Positions 20,520 to 26,937 of a stretch of DNA of 26,937 nucleotides are shown here, one piece after another. The notes under the pieces were generated by a model, which made no database searches, was not told where the DNA came from, and worked only from the letters and a program-made list of their open reading frames with translations. How positions within the stretch are numbered: position 1 is the first letter of the stretch; every line of letters begins with the position of its first letter. Origin of the DNA: an uncultured Oscillibacter sp. (GTDB taxonomy: Bacteria; Bacillota; Clostridia; Oscillospirales; Oscillospiraceae); assembly GCA_910585165.1 (NCBI GenBank), contig CAJUBX010000020.1, positions 1 through 26,937 of the forward strand. Direction: 5' to 3'. The position numbers and the translations under genes were made by a program.

Positions 20520-23234
20520 TCAGGTCCACAACTCTTCAAATAATCCTCCCCCCGGGTCCGTGACTCCCGGGTCCCCCGGCTCTGCGGGCGTTTCCGGGGG
20601 CTGGACGGGGTCCGGCTCCGGGACGGTGGAGGGCGGCTGGGGGTTGGGCGTGCCGTTTCCCGGATTTCCGCCGTTCTCACTGGGGAAGATGATGGAGCCC
20701 TGGGAATCCAGCTGGTTCTCCGGGGGCAGCGGATTTACCGTTCCCGCCGGGTCCAGGGGATTTTCCGGCAGGGGCACGCCCTCGTGGACGGGGCAGCCTC
20801 CGGTGGGGTTGGTCTCCGAGGGTTCCTTCGCCTTTTCCAGGGTGCTGATGAGATAGGCGTCGTCCTCCGCCTTGATGCTGGGGCCGTAGTCCTCCCGGAC
20901 ATAGTCCAGATAGGCCCTCTGCTCCACCGCCGTCTCCGGACAGGTTTCCCCGGCAAGGCAGTGGCCCTCGGTGCAGTAGGACACCACTTTATGCATCGTG
21001 CACTCCTCCGTAGGCCCGGTGCCCGCCGCCGCCGTAAAGTTTCCGATCCGGCCTCCCCGGGGGTCCGCCTCACAGGCCGCGGTGGGCAGCATGCCGCTGT
21101 CCAGGCAGACCTTGATGGTGGTCAGGCCGGTGGCGGGCTTGTTGTCAAAGTCCTTGTCGGGCAGGTCCATGTGAAGGGGCTCCATCACCTTTTTCCACAT
21201 GGTGATGGCGGGGTTTCCGTTGTAGCTGATGCGCTCCGGCTCCTCGTAGCCCGTCCACACCGCCGCCACGTAGTAGGGCGTGAAGCCCACGAAGTAGCGG
21301 TCCTTGTTGTCGTTGGTGGTTCCGGTTTTTCCGGCGATGTGCATGCCGTTGAACCGGGCCTGCCCGCCGGTTCCGGCGGCCACGGCGTTTTTCAGCATGT
21401 CCGTCATCAGATAGGCCGTGGTATCCTTCATAGCCACGCGGCTCGCGCTCTCGTTCTCCAGCACCGTCACCTCCTGCCCGGTGGCGCTGTCCACCCGGGT
21501 CACCCGGACATAGGTCCTGGGCTCGTTGTAGATGCCGTTGTTGACAAAGCAGGCGTAGGCCGCCGCCATTTCCACCGTGTTCAGCCCCAGGTGCAGACCG
21601 CCCATGGCCAGCGGGCTCACGTCCATATCGTCCGGTACCAGGCTCAGCCCCAGGTTCTCCGTGGCGAAGCGGTAGGCCTCCTCCACCCCCACGGACTGGA
21701 GGGCCTGAACGGCGATGGTGTTGATGGACCTTTGTACGCCATAGCGGACCGTACACCTGCCCGTATAGCCCACGCCTGAGTTCTTGGGCCAGGGGCTTCC
21801 ATTGAGCTCCTGAACCGGGTAGTTGTCAAAAACGGAGCCCTGGGTGATGACCCCCGCGTCCAGGGCCGGGGCGTAGGCCGTCAGAGGCTTCATGGAGGAG
21901 CCCACCTGCCGCTTGGCGGTGGCGCAGTTCCAGCCCAGGTTCTCCTGCTTCTCTCCCACCTTGCCCACCATGGCCTTGATATCCCCGGTATAGGGGTCCA
22001 GTATGGTGATGGCGGACTGGAGCTGCTGGCCGTTCCGGGAGGTCACGTCCAGGTTGCTCCGGTCCTCATAGACGCTCTCCGCCAGCTCCTGGATATCCAG
22101 GTCCATGGTGGTGTAGATGCGGTAGCCGCTGTTGTAGAGGAGCTTTCGGGCCTCCTTTGGCTCAATCTTCATGGACGCCGCCAAGTCCTCTGACACATCG
22201 TAGATCACCTTGTCCACAAACCAGGAGTTGATTTCGATCTCGCCCACGGCCTTCTCCACGATCTCCTCGGCGGAGGTGGAACCGTCGGCGAACTGCAGAA
22301 CCTCCGCCTTGGCGGCCTCGGCCTGGGCCTTGGTGATATAGGGAAGGCCCGTCTCCGGATTGATGACGTCGCCCTTCTTCCCTCCGGCCATCTCGTCCAG
22401 GATCGTCTCCTGGCGCTGCTTGTTCAGCTCCCGGGGCGTGACCTTGGTGCCGTCATCCCGGGTGTAAGTTACATCGTACAGCGGCCCGTAGAGGGAGGGG
22501 TTGTTGGTAATGGCGATGATGCAGGCGCTCTCCGCCAAATCCAGGTCCTTGGCGTCCTTGCCGAAATAGTACTGGGCCGCTGTCTGGACCCCGGCGCAGC
22601 CCATGCCCAGGTAGATGTCGTTCAGGTACTGCTGCAAAATAAAATCCTTGGTGTAGTTCTTCTCAAACTCCAATGCCCGGAAAATCTCCCGGACCTTCCG
22701 GTTGACGTAGGGCTTGTTGTCCTCCGTCATGTTTTTCAGCACCTGCTGGGTGATGGTGGACCCGCCGTAGCTGCCGTCCCCGGTAATCAGCTCCTTCACC
22801 GCGCCCAGAGTCCGCCGCCAGTCCACGCCCTCGTGCTGGAAAAAGCGCTTGTCCTCGATGGCCACGGCGGCCTGCCACAGGTAGGGGGACATCTCGTCAA
22901 GGTCCACCAGGATGCGGTTTTCCTCGCCGTGGATGGTCTGGAACTCCTTCCAGCTCCCCGTCTCCTTGTCCTGATAGTAGATGAAGGAGCTGAGGTTCAT
23001 GGTATAGTCCTCCGCCCGAACCTCCACGTTGGGGACGACTGTGGTTTCGATATACTCCTTAAAGAAGTGCAGACCGATCAGCGCCGTACACACGCCCACC
23101 AGCAAAACCGTCCACAGCGTAATGAATATCCACTTCACCACCCCCAGGGCAATCCGCACCGGGGAGGGCTTCCGGGGCCTCCTGCGCCGGCGTGGCTGCT
23201 GGAGTGGCTGTTCCTTTCTTCCGTACTGCTCCAA
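20520..23234 (-). CDS. Class A penicillin-binding protein (PBP1A-type transglycosylase/transpeptidase)
   Basis: A 904-residue bifunctional cell-wall synthase anchored by one membrane segment (about 33-59) after an Arg/Pro-rich cytoplasmic tail. The transglycosylase domain has catalytic Glu127 in EDKRFFQHEGVDW and GGSTITQQVLKN. The transpeptidase has SxxK (Ser446-SMK449), SxN (Ser503-IN505) and KTG (636-638). A C-terminal tail has seven Cys in the last 200 residues, then about 100 residues rich in Pro, Gly and Asn. The start is taken as TTG at 23234, about 10 nt after AAAGGAGG; the frame stays open to 23456, but that part holds the promoter. It is upstream of spoIIGA on the same strand but has its own terminator. 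Whether it acts in vegetative growth or in spores cannot be told. Confidence 0.92.
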   Translation of the reverse strand: MEQYGRKEQPLQQPRRRRRPRKPSPVRIALGVVKWIFITLWTVLLVGVCTALIGLHFFKEYIETTVVPNVEVRAEDYTMNLSSFIYYQDKETGSWKEFQTIHGEENRILVDLDEMSPYLWQAAVAIEDKRFFQHEGVDWRRTLGAVKELITGDGSYGGSTITQQVLKNMTEDNKPYVNRKVREIFRALEFEKNYTKDFILQQYLNDIYLGMGCAGVQTAAQYYFGKDAKDLDLAESACIIAITNNPSLYGPLYDVTYTRDDGTKVTPRELNKQRQETILDEMAGGKKGDVINPETGLPYITKAQAEAAKAEVLQFADGSTSAEEIVEKAVGEIEINSWFVDKVIYDVSEDLAASMKIEPKEARKLLYNSGYRIYTTMDLDIQELAESVYEDRSNLDVTSRNGQQLQSAITILDPYTGDIKAMVGKVGEKQENLGWNCATAKRQVGSSMKPLTAYAPALDAGVITQGSVFDNYPVQELNGSPWPKNSGVGYTGRCTVRYGVQRSINTIAVQALQSVGVEEAYRFATENLGLSLVPDDMDVSPLAMGGLHLGLNTVEMAAAYACFVNNGIYNEPRTYVRVTRVDSATGQEVTVLENESASRVAMKDTTAYLMTDMLKNAVAAGTGGQARFNGMHIAGKTGTTNDNKDRYFVGFTPYYVAAVWTGYEEPERISYNGNPAITMWKKVMEPLHMDLPDKDFDNKPATGLTTIKVCLDSGMLPTAACEADPRGGRIGNFTAAAGTGPTEECTMHKVVSYCTEGHCLAGETCPETAVEQRAYLDYVREDYGPSIKAEDDAYLISTLEKAKEPSETNPTGGCPVHEGVPLPENPLDPAGTVNPLPPENQLDSQGSIIFPSENGGNPGNGTPNPQPPSTVPEPDPVQPPETPAEPGDPGVTDPGGGLFEELWT

Positions 23235-23345
23235 AGTAACGAATACCTCCTTTGCCGGGAAAGCCGCCGCCCGGATACTGGGGCGGGGCGTGCAAAGCCG
23301 TTTGTTTCCAAGGCTTCCAGAAATGTCCGGGATTCCTTGTTTTCT

Positions 23346-23374
23346 ATTGTACCATCCCCTGTCAATATTGAAAA
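23346..23374 (-). promoter_or_regulatory. Possible promoter of the PBP gene
   Basis: TACAAT (23351-23346) has TTTTCA at 17 bp upstream (23374-23369). A better -35 word, TTGACA, lies only 8 bp away and cannot serve this -10. The leader to the TTG start is about 105 nt. Confidence 0.35.
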
Positions 23375-23484
23375 TGTCGGATTTTGCTGAAAAAAAGTTC
23401 CCGCATCGCATAAATTTATAGGTTTTAGGCAGACTAACTTTCGCTGACACTGCCAACTTTTCGCCTTTTTCACGAATTCTGCTC

Positions 23485-23513
23485 TTGCAATCGGCGGAGT
23501 TTCCGTGTAAAAT
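23485..23513 (+). promoter_or_regulatory. Promoter of the DUF1292 gene
   Basis: TTGCAA (23485-23490), 17 bp and TAAAAT (23508-23513) lie 29 nt before the start codon. The rest of the 23235-23542 gap holds only the divergent PBP promoter region. Confidence 0.72.
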
Positions 23514-23542
23514 ACAGTTGAGCCTAGAAAAGGAGGCCCTGT

Positions 23543-23824
23543 ATGAGTGAAGATTTCGGCCCCACCTTCCTGACCGTCACCGACGAGGAGGGAAACGAGC
23601 TGGTTCTGGAGTTCATGGACGCCCTGGAGCACAACGGCCAGCTTTATCAAGCCTTTTTCCCCGCCGAGACCGAAGGGGAGGAGGAGGACCCCGACGCGGG
23701 ACTGGTGATTTTGAAGGTCCTCCACGAGGACGGCGAGGATATCCTCTCCACCCTGGACTCCGACGAGGAGCTGGAGGAGGTATACGGGCTTTTCATGGAG
23801 TCCCTGTTCGACGGGGAGGAATGA
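23543..23824 (+). CDS. DUF1292 family protein (YrzB-like)
   Basis: A 93-residue, strongly acidic soluble protein. The first half follows the family pattern (FLTVTDEEGNELVLEFMDALEHNGQ, then YQAFFPAE). The second half is an acidic loop followed by ILKVLHEDGEDILSTLDSDEELEEVYGLFME. DUF1292 proteins are common in Firmicutes, usually near ruvX/alaS, and have no established function. AAAAGGAGG is 6 nt upstream of ATG. It stands alone here, with its own promoter, and is followed by a gene-free region that folds as a structured RNA. Confidence 0.85.
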   Translation: MSEDFGPTFLTVTDEEGNELVLEFMDALEHNGQLYQAFFPAETEGEEEDPDAGLVILKVLHEDGEDILSTLDSDEELEEVYGLFMESLFDGEE

Positions 23825-23840
23825 GGAAAGTCCCCCAACC

Positions 23841-24056
23841 GCATACGTGAAGTACCCTGCGGGGTGCGTGATAGATCTTTTTTTAACCCACATTTCGTTA
23901 TAAGGGACGCTGGATCAGCCCGTGGTTCGCAGGCCTCCCGGCTGCCGTTCGCGGCTGGAAGTTGGAAGCGGTAAAGCGCGCTGGAGGCGACCCACCTGTC
24001 CATGAAGGTGCAGGTTATAACGGGGTCTACACGGCTCTCGCGGGGTACTATTATGC
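23841..24056 (+). ncRNA. Structured RNA with long-range closing helices (6S-RNA-like candidate)
   Basis: The 498 bases after the DUF1292 stop hold no credible gene but pair over long range. GCATA (23841-23845) pairs with TATGC (24052-24056), and AGTACCCTGCG (23851-23861) with CGCGGGGTACT (24039-24049), with one G-U. CGTTATAA (23896-23903) pairs with TTATAACG (24015-24022), and GCCTCC (23934-23939) with GGAGGC near 23983-23988. A local hairpin CACCT/AGGTG (23993-24010) sits on the 3' side. An elongated hairpin of about 215 nt with a large internal bubble and a small hairpin on its 3' strand is the 6S layout. The fold is seen; the 6S name is inference. A promoter for it was not found. Confidence 0.5.
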
Positions 24057-24070
24057 CCTGAGCCCATCCC

Positions 24071-24110
24071 CGCCCCGGGTTTCAGGAAATTTTCAGCCCG
24101 GGGCGTTATC
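24071..24110 (+). terminator. Putative terminator after the structured RNA
   Basis: CGCCCCGGG (24071-24079) pairs perfectly with CCCGGGGCG (24097-24105), leaving a 17-nt loop that can itself form TTTC/GAAA. The following TTATCCTTAT is only partly T-rich, so termination strength is uncertain. Confidence 0.45.
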
Positions 24111-24206
24111 CTTATATAAATACGGTATTGTACCGGACCTGCCGGGGGATTTGATGAAAAAACCGTAAATTCTGGCGGTTTCTTTCCCGGGAAACGGATT
24201 TTAGGC

Positions 24207-24235
24207 TTGCACTCCCGCCGTTCTTCCGCTATAAT
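24207..24235 (+). promoter_or_regulatory. Sigma-A promoter of the PrsA-like gene
   Basis: TTGCAC (24207-24212), 17 bp and TATAAT (24230-24235). The leader to the ATG at 24323 is about 80 nt, with no strong hairpin. Confidence 0.78.
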
Positions 24236-24322
24236 AGGCAGGTGCGTAAAATCCAGCTTCTTATAATAAGGAATAAGGGGCAAAAAATTGTAACTCTAAA
24301 ACTTGAGAGGACTGAAACACAA

Positions 24323-25939
24323 ATGAGCGCATCAAGAGAAAAGCAAAACCGCCAGGCCGCCAGCCGCCAGGCCGATCCCAAGACCGCCCGGGAGGCGCAG
24401 CAGCGCAAAGAGGAAAAGCGGACCAACCTCCTCTACGGCGTCATTGCCGCCGCCGTTGTAATTGCGGCCGCCGCCTCCCTGGTCTGGCGCAGCAACCTTA
24501 TTCCCAAGATGACCACCGCCGCTACCATTGACGGGGAGAAGTATACCGCCTCCGAGGTGAGCTACTACTACCAGTCGGCCTACCGGAACTTTGTCACTAA
24601 CAGCCAGTACGCCTATTTCCTCAGCTACCTGGGGCTGAATCCCGGCGCTTCCCTGAAAAGCCAGGAGATCAGCGCTGCCGCCGCCTCCATGCTGGGGCTG
24701 AATGTCCCGGGCCTTGAGACCCCGGCGGAGGGGGAGGAGGAAGCATCTCCCATCTCCACCGGCATCACCTGGCACGATTACTTCCTGGACCAGGCCTTGG
24801 ACAATATGAGCGTCATTCAGTCCGTCCTCAAGGCCGCCGAGGCCGAGGGCTTCGAGTACCCCGCCGGGGTCCAGGCCCAGTACGACGACAACATGGCCTC
24901 CCTCAAGTCCACCGCCGCCGCCAGCGGCCTCTCCGTCGGCCAGTACCTCAGCTCCACCTTCGGCGCGGGCGTTACGGAGAAAATCTACGGCGAGCAGCTT
25001 ATGCGGGTCCTGCGCTACAGCGCTTACGTGGACGCCTATCAAAACGGCTTGACCTACTCCGACAGCGAGCTGGAGGACGCCTACGGCGCCGACCGGAACA
25101 GCTATGACCGCGTGTCCTATGAGGTCGTCACCTTCTCCGGCGCGGCGGAGAGCACCACCGGCGAGGACGGCAGCACCGTGGAGCCGACAGAGCAGGAATC
25201 CGTCGAGGCCCTGAACGCCGCCAATGAAAAGGCCAACGCCGTCATTTCCGGTTTCCACGACGGAAAAAGCCTGGAAGCCCTGGCCGGGGAGTACGAGGGC
25301 ACCTACAGCAAAAATGAAAACGGCACCTATTCCGCTGGTTCCGCCCTGAGCGAATGGCTCTACAACCACGGCCAGGAGGACGGCGACGCCGCCGTCGTCA
25401 CTGACGGGACCACCCTTTATGCCGTGGTCTTCCATGACCGCTTCCGGGACGAGACTCCCACGATTGATATCCGCCACATTCTGGTGCCCCTGGGAAGCGG
25501 CTCCATTGCCGTGGGGGAGGAAGGCTATGAGGATGAGCAGGCCCAGCTGAAGGCCGACGCCCACGCCAAGGCGGAGGAGCTGCTGGCCCAGTGGCAGTCC
25601 GGCGAGGCTACGGAGGCTTCCTTTGCCGCCTTGGCTATGAAAGAATCCACCGACGGCTCCAAATACGACGGCGGCCTCTATACTGAGGTTTACCAGGGCC
25701 AAATGGTGACGGAGTTCAACGACTGGTGCTTCGACGCCTCCCGCCAGCCCGGCGACACCGGCGTAGTGGACACCCAGTACGGTTCTCACGTTATGTACTT
25801 CTCCGGAGTGAACATGTCCCGCTGGCAGTCCCAGGTTGCGGCCGTTCTGCGCAGCGAGGCCTACACCGCCTGGGAAGACGGCCTGACGGAAAATGTTACC
25901 GTTCAGCGTATGGAATCCGGCTTGAAGTTCATCGGCTGA
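24323..25939 (+). CDS. Membrane-anchored peptidyl-prolyl cis-trans isomerase, PrsA/SurA-like (parvulin domain)
   Basis: A 538-residue exported folding factor. Residues 1-34 are cytoplasmic and rich in Lys, Arg and Gln; a single membrane segment follows (about 35-55, LLYGVIAAAVVIAAAASLVW). There is no lipobox Cys, so it is a signal-anchored protein rather than the lipoprotein of Bacillus PrsA. A long helical SurA_N-type chaperone region covers about 65-280, with an acidic Thr/Glu-rich insert near 275-295. The parvulin domain is about 381-494, with DIRHILVPL at its start and GSHVMYFSGV at its end. The start MSASREKQNRQ is the first ATG after the leader; a better site upstream was not found (GAGAGG is 12 nt away). 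It probably folds secreted proteins outside the membrane. The parvulin call is firm. Confidence 0.85.
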   Translation: MSASREKQNRQAASRQADPKTAREAQQRKEEKRTNLLYGVIAAAVVIAAAASLVWRSNLIPKMTTAATIDGEKYTASEVSYYYQSAYRNFVTNSQYAYFLSYLGLNPGASLKSQEISAAAASMLGLNVPGLETPAEGEEEASPISTGITWHDYFLDQALDNMSVIQSVLKAAEAEGFEYPAGVQAQYDDNMASLKSTAAASGLSVGQYLSSTFGAGVTEKIYGEQLMRVLRYSAYVDAYQNGLTYSDSELEDAYGADRNSYDRVSYEVVTFSGAAESTTGEDGSTVEPTEQESVEALNAANEKANAVISGFHDGKSLEALAGEYEGTYSKNENGTYSAGSALSEWLYNHGQEDGDAAVVTDGTTLYAVVFHDRFRDETPTIDIRHILVPLGSGSIAVGEEGYEDEQAQLKADAHAKAEELLAQWQSGEATEASFAALAMKESTDGSKYDGGLYTEVYQGQMVTEFNDWCFDASRQPGDTGVVDTQYGSHVMYFSGVNMSRWQSQVAAVLRSEAYTAWEDGLTENVTVQRMESGLKFIG

Positions 25940-25953
25940 CCGCAAGAGCGCTG

Positions 25954-25983
25954 AAAGGGGCCGGCTAATGCCGGTCCCTTTTC
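25954..25983 (+). terminator. Terminator of the PrsA-like gene
   Basis: A 12-bp stem, AAAGGGGCCGGC/GCCGGTCCCTTT (one G-U, loop TAAT), followed by TTTTC, starts 14 nt after the stop codon. Confidence 0.88.
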
Positions 25984-26029
25984 TCATAAAGTACATTCGA
26001 ACCTTAAAGGAAGAAAGAGGGAATCGTTT

Positions 26030-26725
26030 ATGCTGGTCGGCACACTGGTAAATACCGGGACGGTGATTGCCGGGTCCCTGCTTGGCCTGCTGCTGGGCAA
26101 CCTCCTGCCGGAGCGGCTGCGGGACACAGTGATGAAGGGCCTGGGGCTTTGCACGCTGTTCGTGGGCATCGACGGGATGCTGGGCGGCAGCAACGCCCTG
26201 ATTGCGATTATCTCCGTCGCTGTGGGAGCCGTCATCGGCGAGCTATGCGACCTGGACGGGCATCTAAACCGCTTTGCGGCGGGCCTGGAGAAACGAATCA
26301 AGAAAGGCCGGGAAGGAGGAGGGCCCTCTTTGGCAGAGGGCTTTGTAACCGCTTCTCTGGTCTTCTGCGTGGGGGCCATGACCATTGTGGGGGCTCTGAA
26401 CGACGGACTCACCGGAAACCATGAGATGCTGTTTACCAAGGCCACTCTGGACTTTGTGTCCTCCATTATCTTCGCCTCCTCCCTGGGCCTGGGGGTCATG
26501 CTGTCGGCCGCCGCAGTATTTACGATCGAGGGCGGCATCGCCTGTCTCGCCAGCCTGGTGGCCCCTGTCCTCCAGCAAAATCCCAATACGGTCCCGGAAA
26601 TGACGGTGGTGGGATCGGTGCTGATTGTCGGAATCAGCCTGAACCTGCTGGGCGTTACAAAGCTGAAGATTATGAACTATGTTCCGGCTATTTTCCTGCC
26701 TATTCTGCTGTGCCAGTTTATGTAG
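26030..26725 (+). CDS. DUF554 family membrane protein (YdfK/YqgA type)
   Basis: A 231-residue protein with about six to seven membrane segments. Family features are the N-terminal GTLVNTGTVIAGSLLGLLLG, the glycine-rich segment ASLVFCVGAMTIVGALNDGL, and the central helix pair ending VGISLNLLGVTKLKI. A charged loop (LEKRIKKGREGGGP) lies near residue 90. DUF554 proteins are widespread inner-membrane proteins of unknown transport or sensory function. The ribosome-binding site is a purine-rich AGAGGGAA about 8 nt upstream. It stands alone between two terminators. Confidence 0.88.
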   Translation: MLVGTLVNTGTVIAGSLLGLLLGNLLPERLRDTVMKGLGLCTLFVGIDGMLGGSNALIAIISVAVGAVIGELCDLDGHLNRFAAGLEKRIKKGREGGGPSLAEGFVTASLVFCVGAMTIVGALNDGLTGNHEMLFTKATLDFVSSIIFASSLGLGVMLSAAAVFTIEGGIACLASLVAPVLQQNPNTVPEMTVVGSVLIVGISLNLLGVTKLKIMNYVPAIFLPILLCQFM

Positions 26726-26738
26726 CCGCTATAAGGGA

Positions 26739-26779
26739 AAACGCACCCATGCTGAAAAGCATGGGTGCGTTTCTTTCTT
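26739..26779 (+). terminator. Terminator of the DUF554 gene
   Basis: A perfect 15-bp stem (26739-26753 with 26758-26772), loop GAAA, is followed by the T-rich CTTTCTT. Confidence 0.93.
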
Positions 26780-26806
26780 GCAGCCGGTCCGGACCTGTGG
26801 TAGAAT
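26778..26806 (+). promoter_or_regulatory. Promoter-like sequence ahead of the next gene (distal)
   Basis: TTGCAG (26778-26783), 17 bp and TAGAAT (26801-26806). It overlaps the tail of the preceding terminator. It would give a leader of at least 125 nt. Confidence 0.42.
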
Positions 26807-26840
26807 GAGGACAGGGATACTCTCCAGGGGGGTTCTGCAA

Positions 26841-26869
26841 ATGACAACGGTCTGCACTGCCATTATAAT
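26841..26869 (+). promoter_or_regulatory. Promoter-like sequence ahead of the next gene (proximal)
   Basis: ATGACA (26841-26846), 17 bp and a perfect TATAAT (26864-26869), 11 of 12 consensus positions. It would start transcription near 26876, about 60 nt before the window ends. It lies exactly on the short open frame at 26841-26888. Confidence 0.6.
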
Positions 26870-26888
26870 TTCTCTAGGCTTAATTTAG
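26841..26888 (+). CDS. Possible 15-residue leader peptide (MTTVCTAIIISLGLI)
   Basis: An ATG 8 nt after AGGGGGG opens a 15-codon frame with a hydrophobic core containing three consecutive Ile codons, ending at TAG. If the distal promoter at 26778 is used, it could be a leader peptide for the next gene. The same bases fit a promoter better, so the peptide is a minority reading. Confidence 0.22.
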   Translation: MTTVCTAIIISLGLI

Positions 26889-26923
26889 GGCGCACTCCGC
26901 AAGTCCATCAAATAAGGGGAGAC

Positions 26924-26937
26924 AAGCAGGAGGCAGA
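26924..26937 (+). other. Ribosome-binding site of a gene starting just outside the window
   Basis: AAGCAGGAGGCAGA ends the window; GGAGG lies 4 nt from the edge, so a start codon is expected within a few bases beyond 26937. Confidence 0.6.

Noticed and set aside
23235..23456. 74-residue N-terminal extension of the PBP
   Set aside because: It covers the promoter region, has no ribosome-binding site, and the TTG at 23234 follows AAAGGAGG.
23822..23833. GAGGAAAGTCC, identical to the conserved P4 strand of RNase P RNA, at the end of the DUF1292 gene
   Set aside because: It overlaps the stop codon of the gene, the matching 3' strand (ACAGAA region) is not found downstream, and the region is too short for rnpB.

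Overview
The window is a GC-rich chromosomal segment of an anaerobic, endospore-forming Clostridia-type Firmicute, most like the Oscillospiraceae/Flavonifractor-Lawsonibacter group. This is inferred from a SpoIIGA/pro-sigma-E pair, a T-box in front of valS, FabK as the enoyl reductase, an infC leader of the Firmicute attenuator type, AAGGAGG ribosome-binding sites and GC-rich third codon positions. The GC bias produces long antisense shadow frames, which are left out. No insertion sequence, prophage, CRISPR array, tRNA or rRNA is visible. The content is core chromosome rather than an accessory island.

Layout. (1) 1-230, minus strand: the first codons of infC (IF-3), probably starting at AUU, behind a sigma-A promoter and a leader with mutually exclusive antiterminator and terminator. 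(2) 295-522, plus strand: a 20-21 bp hairpin, a 30-codon gene for a peptide rich in Gln, Asn and charged residues, and a bidirectional terminator. (3) 521-11272, minus strand: a complete type II fatty-acid synthesis operon, acpP-accB-accC-accD-accA-fabH-fabK-(FabK/nitronate-monooxygenase paralogue)-fabD-fabG-fabF-fabZ. Many of its genes are joined by ATGA-type overlaps. It is followed by a MarR/FabT-like regulator with its own promoter. The acpP promoter is followed by an AT-rich palindromic operator candidate. (4) 11296-14277, plus strand: the divergent trkA-trkH potassium uptake operon.

(5) 14311-18831, minus strand: a sigma-A promoter and a T-box leader whose specifier reads GUC (Val), then two YcxB-like membrane protein genes, valS and a small unknown gene. 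(6) 18828-20397, minus strand: spoIIGA-sigE, the mother-cell sigma factor and its processing protease. The spoIIGA frame runs 176 nt into sigE, which suggests a one-base frameshift or a real long overlap. (7) 20481-23374, minus strand: a class A penicillin-binding protein. (8) 23485-24110, plus strand: a DUF1292 gene, then a gene-free stretch that folds into a long-range paired RNA (6S-like candidate). (9) 24207-26779, plus strand: a membrane-anchored PrsA/SurA-like parvulin and a DUF554 membrane protein, each with a terminator. (10) 26778-26937: two promoter-like sequences and a strong ribosome-binding site for a gene that begins just beyond the window.

How the genes work together. The fatty-acid operon makes malonyl-CoA (AccABCD), loads it on ACP (FabD), starts chains (FabH) and elongates them (FabF, FabG, FabZ, FabK). 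The FabT-like repressor probably closes the loop at the operator below the acpP promoter. Several units carry visible RNA-level control: the infC attenuator, the valine T-box and the acpP-accB hairpin. The least explained items are the T-box-controlled YcxB pair, the structured RNA after the DUF1292 gene, the Cys-motif FabK paralogue inside the operon, and the spoIIGA/sigE overlap.
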